Below, one piece after another: positions 1 to 8,801 of a DNA stretch of 46,232 bases (within the stretch, counting starts at the first letter, position 1; each line of letters opens with the position of its first letter). Under the pieces are notes generated by a model. The model was given only the letters and a program-made list of their open reading frames with translations. It searched no databases and was not told the DNA's origin. Both the position numbers and the translations under genes were made by a program. The DNA is from a virus. The stretch spans positions 1 to 46,232 of the IMG/VR virus record IMGVR_UViG_3300035698_021104; one strand, written 5' to 3'.

Positions 1-1341
1 AGTCGCCCAGGTGGGGGTAGCCCAACAGACGCCTTCCTGCCCGCCTGTGTTATTTCTCTGACAAAGCCTTTCGTACCGTTCAGGAACTACCCAGTCACGG
101 CCATTGCCCCAGGTGTCGGCGGTTGGATCATGTTTGGCTCTGCCGTCGCTGAGCGTGACGACATCTCCATGGTCTTCGATGACCCCTCGGCAACCATGCT
201 CGTACCAAAGGCCGTCAGGTGGTATTCCGCATTGCCGGTGGAGTCTATTGGCAAGGTGAGTCGCACGACGGTATTGCGAGACCTGATCGAACTGACAGCA
301 GGTACGGACATTGAGGTATCGACAGACACCATAACGCTGGACGAGGTGGAGACCGAGTGTATTGTTGTCCGACTCACTGGCGAAGCTGGGGATGTGTCCA
401 ACTATGAGAAGTACGTAGGGCCATGCGGCGTACGACCGGATCACCAAACATGCGCCAAGACAGTCATTAAGTCAATCAACGGAGTAGAGCCCGACTGCGA
501 CGGGAATATCGAAATAGAGATAGAGGGGGACATCCCCCTGTCGTATTTGCTTGACGAGTCGAGTTCCTTGGTCGGCTTGGTGATAGATTACCCACTCGGT
601 ATGGCGGATGTCTGTGACCCAGACAAGGGCTTATCCGGACCTATCGAGGATCTCTGCGACGAAGAATCCAGCGAAGCGTCCAGCAGTTCGGAGGAGCCGT
701 CCAGCGAAGGCTCTTCCTCGAGTTCGTCATCGGAAGAAGACCCCATGGCTGGGAGCTGCAGTTCACCGATCGGCGACAGTTACAATAACGACTTCGAGAA
801 CGGCATCGATGACGTTGGTTGTTTTGCGATTGCTTCTGGTACCTGGAAATTGGCTGTGGGTGTGCCCGAAGGTGGGAGTAGTGAACTGGGCGGGGAGGTG
901 TACTTCACTGGTGAGCACACAACGAGCGTAGCTATGGCTACCTTATGGGCGAGTCTTTCCAAGGACAAGCAGATATCCGCTTCTTTCTTGGTGGACGACG
1001 ACAGCCCATCACCAGAGGGTCTGCTTATCTTCTGCTGGCAGGATGCGTGGAACTACTGGTACGTCAAGATGGACATGGATGTCATAGCTATCGGTAGGGT
1101 GCGTAACGGTTACTGGCAGGACATCGTTCCTATCGTCAACGACACGGAGACACAGAAAGAGTACGACCTGGCGCTTCTTGTCGAGTCGACAGGAGAGGAC
1201 AGCGGGATAGTTACTCTTTGGCTGGACGAGGAACTTGTAACCACCAGGAGCATATCGTCAGGTTTGCCGGACGGACGTGTTGGTCTTGGGGCGGTACGGT
1301 CTAAGGTCTACTTCGGGTACATCAATGTGGAGGCCTCGTGA
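1..1341 (+). CDS. Tail/receptor-binding protein with Ser/Glu linker and C-terminal LamG-like domain (5' partial)
   Basis: The frame is open from the first base, so the gene begins upstream; the first internal ATG (130) is not a convincing start. Three parts are visible: an N-terminal virion-like region, an acidic Ser/Glu low-complexity linker (about 650-745), and a C-terminal beta-rich region of about 190 aa with Trp/Tyr-rich strands typical of concanavalin/LamG-type carbohydrate-binding folds. Before the linker is the motif KSINGVEPDCDGNIEI, a form of the SVNGxxPDxxGN motif common in phage tail fibres and tailspikes; related versions occur in the next two genes. The stop overlaps the next start (TGATG), so translation is probably coupled. 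Tail or baseplate-associated host recognition is inferred; the exact role is unknown. Confidence 0.6.
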   Translation, partial: SRPGGGSPTDAFLPACVISLTKPFVPFRNYPVTAIAPGVGGWIMFGSAVAERDDISMVFDDPSATMLVPKAVRWYSALPVESIGKVSRTTVLRDLIELTAGTDIEVSTDTITLDEVETECIVVRLTGEAGDVSNYEKYVGPCGVRPDHQTCAKTVIKSINGVEPDCDGNIEIEIEGDIPLSYLLDESSSLVGLVIDYPLGMADVCDPDKGLSGPIEDLCDEESSEASSSSEEPSSEGSSSSSSSEEDPMAGSCSSPIGDSYNNDFENGIDDVGCFAIASGTWKLAVGVPEGGSSELGGEVYFTGEHTTSVAMATLWASLSKDKQISASFLVDDDSPSPEGLLIFCWQDAWNYWYVKMDMDVIAIGRVRNGYWQDIVPIVNDTETQKEYDLALLVESTGEDSGIVTLWLDEELVTTRSISSGLPDGRVGLGAVRSKVYFGYINVEAS

Positions 1342-2102
1342 TGGCTAAGACGTTGTTTCCACAGTGGCGCGATATGTCCGAATCCGCTAATTACCCGCTG
1401 GCAGATACAGCGACACGCATATCGACAGAAGGAGACGAGCTACCGAAGGACGTGTTGCTCGACGCCCGACTGTACCCGGTAGGTGGAACGGAGCGCCAGT
1501 ATCTGTCGAACATAAACGTCACAGCTACATTGATTACGTTCACTATCTCTGACGAAAGCGGAGAACTGGCTACTGGATCTTACGATCCCGCGGATCCTAT
1601 AGAGACGATCGCACTCACTGATGAGCATGGGCGCCCGGCTGGTTTGTTCGTATGCTCCATCCCGGCTCTGACGCTGCTTGGGAGCTGGGGTGTTGGTGAC
1701 CATGAGTTCACAGAGACGGCCGGAGCATTTGCAACCGTAGCAATAGTGCCTACACCGCAGCTGGGTGTTCGTGGTCTGCTGGCTGACGATACCTTACATA
1801 CGGACGATGTCTGGTTGGTAGGGGAAGATGGAGTCTTCTTCTCTGAGGACGAAGATGGCAACATCCGCGTCGATATTATCGGTGATCCAAGGGCCAGGCA
1901 AGAGGTCTGCGATGATTACGGCTTTGAGCCTCCTGGTCTCTTCTTGCAGTCCATCAACAACGTAGGTCCGGACGAGCACGGGGACCTCAAGATACTGTCT
2001 GGGGTCAACCAGGCAGCTGACACGGCGTTACGCATATACTCTGACGGACACAAGTTGGTATTCCGACTTGTAGGAACGAGGCTGCACGATGCCACGAACT
2101 GA
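1341..2102 (+). CDS. Tail protein, paralogue of the following gene
   Basis: A 253-aa protein. The ATG at 1341 is chosen over the GTG at 1338 because GGAGG (1329-1333) lies about 7 nt upstream of it; both overlap the stop of the previous gene. The N-terminus (ANYPLADTATRI... LPKDVLLDARLYP) aligns with that of the next gene (SYPIVESDNPF... IPNTLLLDAGFLF), so the two look like duplicated genes. Near the C-terminus QSINNVGPDEHGDLKI is the tail-fibre-like SINGV/PDxxG motif also found in the gene before. No catalytic motif is seen. Inferred role: repeated structural or adhesion component of the tail tip. The function is not established. Confidence 0.6.
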   Translation: MAKTLFPQWRDMSESANYPLADTATRISTEGDELPKDVLLDARLYPVGGTERQYLSNINVTATLITFTISDESGELATGSYDPADPIETIALTDEHGRPAGLFVCSIPALTLLGSWGVGDHEFTETAGAFATVAIVPTPQLGVRGLLADDTLHTDDVWLVGEDGVFFSEDEDGNIRVDIIGDPRARQEVCDDYGFEPPGLFLQSINNVGPDEHGDLKILSGVNQAADTALRIYSDGHKLVFRLVGTRLHDATN

Positions 2103-2979
2103 CTTCTACAACCACAACCGCTTCATCAGCTACCCGATAGTGGAGTCTGACAATCCCTTCACGTTCTCATCTATTGAAATACCAAACACACTGCTATTGG
2201 ATGCTGGGTTCTTGTTCAGCTCAGGAATGGAGTACGACCCTGAAACAGACAAAGTGAACATCATCGGGCTCTCGAAGGCTGGGACTACGTTAACCATTGT
2301 GTTCGAAGCTACGGATGGTACCGCATTCACATTCACCAGGGATACCACAGACGCTGAGGCAGCTACTAACTATGTCTCGGCTGACGTAGCTCCAGATGGG
2401 CGAGCCTTCCTAGTCACCGGCGATATTGCTGAGACTCTCGCTCTGCTGCCTAGCGATGGAGACTATGCGGCTGACGAAGATTACGCAGTAGAGCCCGCGG
2501 TCGTTCAGACACTCGATGACGCATTCGTCAGCACCGTGAATTTGGCGTCCAAACGAAGATTCCCATGGACACCCCCTGAGGGTTGCCCCCCTCCAGATGA
2601 GCTGGACGAGTACGTCATAACTGCTCAGAATCTTGTCGGCGCACTCAAACTCAAGGAGGGTTACAACACTGAGATTATTGTCAACACCAGGGATAACTCT
2701 ATCTCGATAGGCGGCAAGCGGAACAGAGGTGACGGCGCAGTCTGCGGTGAGTATACTTTCGATGAGGACGGGGTGCCATCATTGGTAGACCAAGCGGATG
2801 GGCCCGAGTGCTCCGGAACGATTAGCACGATATCCGGAGCAGCACCTACAGAAGGCGGAGTGCTTAACCTGGTGGCAATATCTGACGGCATTGAGATTGT
2901 TCCAGTACCGGATGAGAACAAGATAATCATACGGTTTGGGTCTGGCTATACGGCGCCGTACTGCGAGCCAGAGGAGTAG
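2089..2979 (+). CDS. Tail protein, paralogue of the preceding gene
   Basis: A 296-aa protein overlapping the preceding gene by 14 bp. The AGGAACGAGG purine stretch upstream of ATG 2089 can act as ribosome-binding site. The N-terminal 35 residues resemble those of the preceding protein, and the C-terminal SGAAPTEGGVLNL is a divergent form of the SINGV-PDxxG motif. The middle is beta-rich and acidic with scattered cysteines (for example CPPPDELDEY and VCGEYTF). Its place in the cluster suggests a virion tail or baseplate protein. No enzymatic signature is seen. Confidence 0.6.
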   Translation: MPRTDFYNHNRFISYPIVESDNPFTFSSIEIPNTLLLDAGFLFSSGMEYDPETDKVNIIGLSKAGTTLTIVFEATDGTAFTFTRDTTDAEAATNYVSADVAPDGRAFLVTGDIAETLALLPSDGDYAADEDYAVEPAVVQTLDDAFVSTVNLASKRRFPWTPPEGCPPPDELDEYVITAQNLVGALKLKEGYNTEIIVNTRDNSISIGGKRNRGDGAVCGEYTFDEDGVPSLVDQADGPECSGTISTISGAAPTEGGVLNLVAISDGIEIVPVPDENKIIIRFGSGYTAPYCEPEE

Positions 2980-2981
2980 CT

Positions 2982-5501
2982 ATGAGCAGTTCTAGCTCCA
3001 GCGCTGCGCCTGACTGGGTCTTTACAGACCGCGAGGACTGCTCGCTGCCGAATATCAGCAGCATCGACATATCGCTGATTAGCGATTGCGAGATTCCTGA
3101 CGTCCCTGACCCGATATGGCAGGTCCCAGCTTTTCCTATACCTGTCCCTCCTGATCCTTTCGGTTGCCCAGAGATAGGGCTCGACGTAGACATCGAGTAC
3201 GGTTATGACGGTTCACTCGCGGTGAGCTTCTTTCCGGGAGGGGGCGGCGACAATTGTTTCCCCAATCTTGGATTCGACATTCAATTCCCAGACTTAGATT
3301 TGGTACCGTGTCCGGAATTCAACGGCAGCGCGACAGCTACTATTGAGACTGGTTTGACCGCAGCTTTCGAGGTGGAAACCAGCATCGATCTTTGCGATAG
3401 GTCGATGAGCAGCAGCGATGGCAGTTCTTGGAGCCCTTCGGACTGCTGCATGGACTTAGGGTTAGATTTCCAAGTAACCTTCCCATGCACCGACCTGACG
3501 CTCGAGCCGGCCGACATAACTGTAAGGATGAATCACCCTGTCGCTGGCGCTATCCAGATGGAAACAGAACAATCCGGTGAGGCTAACGAGTGCTTAACTG
3601 CGCTGTTGCTCGACTTCGATCTGGATATCCCCTGTCCGACGCTTGAATTTGCCGGCGACGTCAACATAGTTTTAGCTGCGGATGCGTTGGCCGGAACATT
3701 GGAAGGCGCAACCGGCAGTAGCAACACTGATTCTGAATGTGCGATGGATCTCGATCTGCTGCTGGACCTGGATATCCCGTGTCCAACCTTAGTTGCTGAC
3801 GGAGAAGTCCAGCTTACGTTGAATCGTCCGCTGAATGCTGAATTCGCGGCGGATGCAAGCAGTGACGATAATTCGTCGCAGTGCATGCCTATTCTTGACA
3901 TGCTGCTAGATTTAGACATACCGTGTCCGACCGTGTCTGCTGAGTTCGATGCGACAATCACGATGGATCAACCAGCCGAGGCGTTGGGAACTGTTGAGGT
4001 CACCAACGAGAACACCGACAGCAGTTGTCTACCTATTCTCGACTTCGATCTCGCTCTAACTATCCCGTGCCCAGAGTTGACTATTCATGGCGGCGTAAAT
4101 GTCATCATGAATGCCGCCCCATTTGGCAGCATGGAAGTATCGTCGTTGGACAGCAACACGGAGACGTCCTGCGACACAGACTTCGGTTTGAATTTCGACA
4201 TAATGATACCATGCCCGGTTGTGCAAGCTACCGGAGAAGTCACGGTAGCTATGGCTGCTTCGGAAGTTGGTGGTTCGTTCGAAATCACTACCGACTCCTC
4301 TAATGATAGCTCGTCGTGCTTGTCGGCGCTCGACTTCGATCTGCATCTAAGCATACCTTGCGTAGGGTTCACAGTTAACTCGGCAGAAACAACGGCTATA
4401 TATGTTGACTCCTCGGCAAGCGCATATGCGTCGATAGATGGGACGATTAGCGAGAATAACGACACTGATGGTTGTAACCTGGAATTGAACCTCGACCTCG
4501 ACCTCAACCTACCGAGAGTAGCTATAGATACCAGCTCTGAGTTCGCGCTGTTTAACGGCACCGGCACTATGACGTTCACAGTAACTGATCAAGGTACGGA
4601 AGCCCAAGATAAGAAGTTGGCTTTCCTCGGGCTCGATATGTCCTGTGCGTGCCCGGAAATTATCGTTGACGCTATCGTCCCCGTTATCGCAGTGAATTAT
4701 GGGGCTGGTGATCTCGCGGTTGAAGCAGCTACGGATGTAGACTCGAATGCTGAAAGTTGTTGGGCTACGCAGGGCTTCGACTTCGACGTTACGTTCCCCT
4801 GCACGACAATCACTATTGATGCCACAGACGTAGAGACGGCCAACACATTTGGTCCCGGCGGTCTGGTAGTAACGACCGACGAGACAAACGGGATAAATGC
4901 CGATTCGTGCGAGCAAGCGCTGGACTTCGACTTCAACATCACATTCCCGTGTACTGCGCTGACGGTAGACGCAGACGCGGATGACTTCATTACATGGGCA
5001 GGTATCCCCAACGTTCAAATCATAGATAGCGTCACCCCAGCTACTGACCCATCGTGCGGGAATAACTACGACTTCAGCTTACAGCTGACGTTCCCATGCA
5101 CGCACATTATCTTTGCGAACTCGGACATCACCGCCATTTGGGGTAACGCTGGGACAGCCCTATCGTTTGTAGAAGACCGGGAAGAAGCGAAGTGTGAGAC
5201 GACATTCACTCCAAACCTTGACATCGTATTCCCGTGCTTGCCGGTCGTCGTGGAGAACAATCTCTCGACGACAAACCTGGGTACCGCGCCGGGGTTCAGT
5301 TTAGTGGCTATCTCGTCGTTATTCCCAGACGGAGTCAGCTGCCGTACTGGCGTAGGACTGGCCGGCACTATTCCGTATCTGAGCGGTATTACATCTAATG
5401 TTACTGGAACTGGAGCAGTTGTCTCTGTCGGGCTAACTCTGTCTGGCAATAATTTGGTGTTGCATGTTTCTAAGTCAACTGCTATAGCTAGATACTGTTA
5501 A
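2982..5501 (+). CDS. Cys-containing tandem-repeat virion protein (about 13 x 49 aa)
   Basis: An 839-aa protein starting two bases after the previous stop with GAGG upstream. It opens with a poly-Ser stretch, then carries tandem units of 46-50 residues. A conserved (I/F/V)PC with a preceding DFDLDI-like strand falls near residues 110, 169, 218, 267, 315, 363, 411, 460, 607, 657, 706 and 752; units near 510 and 557 are degenerate. Each unit has a second Cys about 15-20 residues before the PC, in a context like SSxC. The regular period with alternating beta-like segments and Asn/Asp/Ser turns suggests a solenoid or a string of small disulfide- or metal-stabilised domains forming a fibre. The position among tail genes supports a virion surface role. 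No family is recognised. Confidence 0.65.
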   Translation: MSSSSSSAAPDWVFTDREDCSLPNISSIDISLISDCEIPDVPDPIWQVPAFPIPVPPDPFGCPEIGLDVDIEYGYDGSLAVSFFPGGGGDNCFPNLGFDIQFPDLDLVPCPEFNGSATATIETGLTAAFEVETSIDLCDRSMSSSDGSSWSPSDCCMDLGLDFQVTFPCTDLTLEPADITVRMNHPVAGAIQMETEQSGEANECLTALLLDFDLDIPCPTLEFAGDVNIVLAADALAGTLEGATGSSNTDSECAMDLDLLLDLDIPCPTLVADGEVQLTLNRPLNAEFAADASSDDNSSQCMPILDMLLDLDIPCPTVSAEFDATITMDQPAEALGTVEVTNENTDSSCLPILDFDLALTIPCPELTIHGGVNVIMNAAPFGSMEVSSLDSNTETSCDTDFGLNFDIMIPCPVVQATGEVTVAMAASEVGGSFEITTDSSNDSSSCLSALDFDLHLSIPCVGFTVNSAETTAIYVDSSASAYASIDGTISENNDTDGCNLELNLDLDLNLPRVAIDTSSEFALFNGTGTMTFTVTDQGTEAQDKKLAFLGLDMSCACPEIIVDAIVPVIAVNYGAGDLAVEAATDVDSNAESCWATQGFDFDVTFPCTTITIDATDVETANTFGPGGLVVTTDETNGINADSCEQALDFDFNITFPCTALTVDADADDFITWAGIPNVQIIDSVTPATDPSCGNNYDFSLQLTFPCTHIIFANSDITAIWGNAGTALSFVEDREEAKCETTFTPNLDIVFPCLPVVVENNLSTTNLGTAPGFSLVAISSLFPDGVSCRTGVGLAGTIPYLSGITSNVTGTGAVVSVGLTLSGNNLVLHVSKSTAIARYC

Positions 5502-5524
5502 CCCCACCGCTGGCAGGAGCGATT

Positions 5525-7336
5525 ATGGGTACGCAGCTGAAGAAGAAGTTGGTCATGCATCTCAGGTTGGCGCCTGGCGATGCCTTGGTGGCCACCGCTC
5601 TCGTTCGTGACCTCCACTTAGCTTACCCCGGGGAGTTTGAGACGGACTACCGCGGCGTAGCTCCGGAGATGTTCTGGAACAGTCCGTACATCACCAAGCT
5701 AGACGACATGGCTGCGGACGTCCAACACGTACAGCTTGCGTACTCCGTGGGTATTCACCGATCGAACCAAGACAGATTCCACTTCGCTTATGGGTATCAT
5801 CGAGACTTCGAGAAGAAATACGGAGTCACGGTGCCTATGACTACGATCCTTCCGGACATCCATTTCTTGACGCCCGAGCTTGTAGAGCCCCCCATCACTG
5901 GAGATTACTGGCTCATTGTCTCTGGCGGCAAGAAAGACTTCACGACGAAGTGGTGGGACCCCGAGCGGTGGCAACAGATCGTAAAGGAGTTGAAGGGTGA
6001 AGTGAAGTTTGTACAGATCGGCGCGAAAGGACGACATCATGTTCACCGCGACCTATCAGGCGTGGTAAACCTAGTAGGTAAAACCAACCTTAGGACGTTG
6101 CTCCGGCTCGTCCTCCACTCCCGCGGTGTCATTTGTCCTATAACTTGCATGATGCATATGGCTGCCGCGTGTTATCGTCCGTGCGTTGTCGTTGCTGGCG
6201 GTCGTGAGCCTTGGTGGTGGGAAGCGTACACGAACAACAACCTTCAAGCCAACATGCAGCTGCTGCATAAAGGTTGGGAGCTTACCGATCAGGAGCGATT
6301 GCTGGATCACATCTATCTCCATTCGCTAGGCAAATACGGCCTGGCTTGCTGTTCGGAGAAGGGTTGCTGGAAGCCGCGCGTAAGTTCGTCCAAACCCGAC
6401 AAGCAATGCGTCAACGTAGTGCGAGCTGAGACAGCCATGATTCCCAAATGCTTAGAGCAAATACAGGTAGCGGACGTGGTTAGTGGAGTACGCCTCTACG
6501 AAAGCAAAGGGTACTGCCAGGAGAACAGATTGACCGGACAGTTAGATCGAGGAGGGAAAGTAGAGATGGTTCCCAGTAAAGAAGCGCTGCGTCCACCTAT
6601 AACCATTTGCGCTCTCTTGTACGGAACGTATACGAATTTGCACCAGCGATGCGTCACCAGCATCATGCGCACTACGAGCCCGCAAGAGGCCAAACTACGC
6701 ATCGGCATGAACGAAGTCTGCGGGGCTACTAAGATGTGGTTGAGCAAGCTGCAGAAAGATAACCCTGATCGTACCTTCGATATATTCAACTCAGAGGAAA
6801 ACATCAAGAAGTATCCGATCATGCAGAGGATGTTCCACGACCCAGACCGCCCGATCGATACGAAATGGTTGGTTTGGGTGGATGACGATACGTGGTTTAC
6901 GAAGAAGGACTGGCTGTTGATTCTATCGCAGGAAATAGCCACTTACGAGCTGCAAGGATATACGTGTTACGGAAAGATATACTACTACAACCTCAACCAG
7001 GGGCAGATTGACGTCGTCAGACAGGCCAAGTGGTTCGACAACAAGCCGTTCAGATCTCAGAAGCGTGTGGTCAAGGGCCAGACAAAACACCGGTTCAGAT
7101 CCGAGTTTCCGGTAGGTGGGTTTTGGGCGGCGAGAAACGATGTAATACAGGCCCTTGACTGGCCAGACCTGCGTCTGCATCATAATGGTGGGGACATCCT
7201 CTTCGGAGAAGCCCTGCACCAATCAGGAAACCTGGTGCGGCCGTTCGAATATGGAGTAACGATCAACGACTCTAAGCGACGCGGGTTCAGCGAACCAGTG
7301 TTAGGACGAGGAAAGAAATGGCTAAAAAAGGCATAA
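5525..7336 (+). CDS. Two-domain glycosyltransferase (GT9-like plus GT2-like)
   Basis: A 603-aa protein with SD CAGGAG before ATG 5525. Residues about 8-290 resemble heptosyltransferase family GT9: an N-terminal HLRLAPGDALVATALVRDL strand-loop-helix, a central SGGKKDFTTKWWDPERW segment and an ICPITCMMHMAAA donor-site region. Residues about 355-595 resemble a GT-A fold (GT2-like) with the metal-binding DDD at 453-455 in WLVWVDDDTWF. Two sugar-transfer domains in one chain inside a tail gene cluster suggest glycosylation of a virion protein; the neighbouring Ser/Asn-rich repeat protein is a possible acceptor (inference). Modification of host surface glycans is the alternative. Cytoplasmic: no signal peptide or membrane segment. 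Confidence 0.75.
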   Translation: MGTQLKKKLVMHLRLAPGDALVATALVRDLHLAYPGEFETDYRGVAPEMFWNSPYITKLDDMAADVQHVQLAYSVGIHRSNQDRFHFAYGYHRDFEKKYGVTVPMTTILPDIHFLTPELVEPPITGDYWLIVSGGKKDFTTKWWDPERWQQIVKELKGEVKFVQIGAKGRHHVHRDLSGVVNLVGKTNLRTLLRLVLHSRGVICPITCMMHMAAACYRPCVVVAGGREPWWWEAYTNNNLQANMQLLHKGWELTDQERLLDHIYLHSLGKYGLACCSEKGCWKPRVSSSKPDKQCVNVVRAETAMIPKCLEQIQVADVVSGVRLYESKGYCQENRLTGQLDRGGKVEMVPSKEALRPPITICALLYGTYTNLHQRCVTSIMRTTSPQEAKLRIGMNEVCGATKMWLSKLQKDNPDRTFDIFNSEENIKKYPIMQRMFHDPDRPIDTKWLVWVDDDTWFTKKDWLLILSQEIATYELQGYTCYGKIYYYNLNQGQIDVVRQAKWFDNKPFRSQKRVVKGQTKHRFRSEFPVGGFWAARNDVIQALDWPDLRLHHNGGDILFGEALHQSGNLVRPFEYGVTINDSKRRGFSEPVLGRGKKWLKKA

Positions 7337-7824
7337 AGAAGAACCTGAAGCTGAAGATGCCTAACCCGGCTGCAGGGTTCCTTCATAAGCCTGGGACGCC
7401 AGCTAAAGCCCCAACCACGGAAGAGTATGCTGACAAGTTCGTCTTAGACCCTCGGAACATAGCTGTCATTATGTGGGACGATGGGTTCTTCGCTGAAGTT
7501 GAGATGTTCTGGCCGGTGCAGGACTCGCTGACTAAGGCTAAGGCTGAGCTGATAAGGCGGAAGATACTAGAGCCAAGCGGGCAGTTCAGTGAGAAGGGCT
7601 GTAAGGGCTGCAAGAAGGGCCCTCTGGTTATGGTAATTGTTCAGTTAGCTCGGCATTTCCAAACGCTGTTTCTTGCGAAAGCTGACCGCGGGCTCAAAGA
7701 ACTAAACGAAATGTGCTCACAGCTTCGTGCTTTCCTAGTCAAGCGAAAGCGAGTGAAGTCCGACCAAGCCATTGTCTTTCTCGCCCGCATGGCTGACAAT
7801 AAGTTACGGAGGTTCACCTTCTGA
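7318..7824 (+). CDS. Hypothetical basic protein with CxxC pair
   Basis: A 168-aa protein overlapping the glycosyltransferase by 19 bp; GAGGAAAGAA precedes the ATG, so the start is well supported. The N-terminus is Lys-rich (MAKKGIKKNLKLK), the centre has KGCKGCKKGP, which could bind a metal, and the C-terminal half is helical and basic. It sits between the glycosyltransferase and tail proteins and overlaps the next start by 1 bp (TGATG), so it belongs to the same operon. No family recognised; a nucleic-acid-binding or virion assembly role is possible. Confidence 0.6.
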   Translation: MAKKGIKKNLKLKMPNPAAGFLHKPGTPAKAPTTEEYADKFVLDPRNIAVIMWDDGFFAEVEMFWPVQDSLTKAKAELIRRKILEPSGQFSEKGCKGCKKGPLVMVIVQLARHFQTLFLAKADRGLKELNEMCSQLRAFLVKRKRVKSDQAIVFLARMADNKLRRFTF

Positions 7825-8495
7825 TGCTTACGATTGCGGTGACCGATACCGAACAGGGTGGAGAGCTTGCGGTGGATGTTGCTGGTAGCTCTGCGGCCGG
7901 CACAATCTACTACGCTATCGATACTCTGACTGCGGGCGCTACCTGGAGCGTTGGAGGTACGTTCGCTGCCGACGGTGTCGTTACGATCACTGACTTGGTC
8001 GATCACACTTGGTATTTGCTTATTGCCGTTGAAGCCGACTCTGTCGTCCCGTCCAGCCTTGCACGATGTCGGCCGACATCCGGCAGCCTCGCTTACTATG
8101 GTGTCGACTGGGAGCGTGAGGCTATCGAAGATTACACGGAAGGCCGCACGACTGGCTTCAAGCTGGTAATTACGGCGCGCTCGCCGGTCAACATGCCAGC
8201 AGCTATCTTCTTGTGGCGTCGCGAATCCTTCAGCGCTTTGGGGACCACAGATAGAGATGTCCCGTTCACTGTGTGCTCACCTGGGGATTTCGATGAGTAC
8301 CCAGCTGATGCGCCGCTGACAGGTGGGTCATACTTCCGTTCCGATACATTCGAGATCGTAGCGGCGTGCATTACGGACCTCGATGAATTGTACGAATCAG
8401 TCGTCGCTGCAATACACAACCTGCTCGACACCATGGAAGACCTTAGGGTACTGGATCGAGAAGCTCTTGGACATTACGGAGCATACACAGAATGA
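7824..8495 (+). CDS. Hypothetical virion protein with N-terminal Ig/FN3-like region
   Basis: A 223-aa protein starting at the A of the previous TGA. Residues about 1-75 read as a beta-sandwich (GTIYYAIDTLT... DGVVTITDLVDHTWYLLIAVEAD), similar in texture to fibronectin-III or Ig-like domains common in phage tail proteins. The rest is mixed alpha/beta with a helical acidic C-terminus (about 180-215) resembling small tail-completion proteins in composition. The stop overlaps the next gene by ATGA. Role inferred from position only. Confidence 0.6.
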   Translation: MLTIAVTDTEQGGELAVDVAGSSAAGTIYYAIDTLTAGATWSVGGTFAADGVVTITDLVDHTWYLLIAVEADSVVPSSLARCRPTSGSLAYYGVDWEREAIEDYTEGRTTGFKLVITARSPVNMPAAIFLWRRESFSALGTTDRDVPFTVCSPGDFDEYPADAPLTGGSYFRSDTFEIVAACITDLDELYESVVAAIHNLLDTMEDLRVLDREALGHYGAYTE

Positions 8496-8791
8496 CAGAC
8501 GTAACTATCGATGTGAATACGATCAAGACGCTGGCAACCGACCCTTGGGTTGAGATGCATATCCCTCGACTCCATAAGTTGCTCAACAGAGTGCGGCAAC
8601 CGAAGCAGTCGAAGAGACGCTGTTGCGGCGGTAAGATCAAATCGACGATAGGTGTAGCTACCAGACAAGCAAAGAGCTTGATCCTGGCTTTGGGTGTTCA
8701 TGATTTAGATCTGCTGAAAAAGCGACTGAATGCTGAGCATATCGTTATATTTGTACCGGGTCGACATGGGCCAGAGCGCCACGTCAGGTAA
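8492..8791 (+). CDS. Hypothetical basic 99-aa protein
   Basis: Overlaps the preceding gene by four bases (ATGA), typical of coupled translation. The protein is basic with a cluster KQSKRRCCGGKIKS around residues 38-51 and a Leu-rich helix after it. No known family is recognised. Its place between a beta-rich virion protein and a tail-fibre-like protein suggests a virion or assembly factor. Confidence 0.55.
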   Translation: MTDVTIDVNTIKTLATDPWVEMHIPRLHKLLNRVRQPKQSKRRCCGGKIKSTIGVATRQAKSLILALGVHDLDLLKKRLNAEHIVIFVPGRHGPERHVR

Positions 8792-8801
8792 GGAGCACAC
8801 A

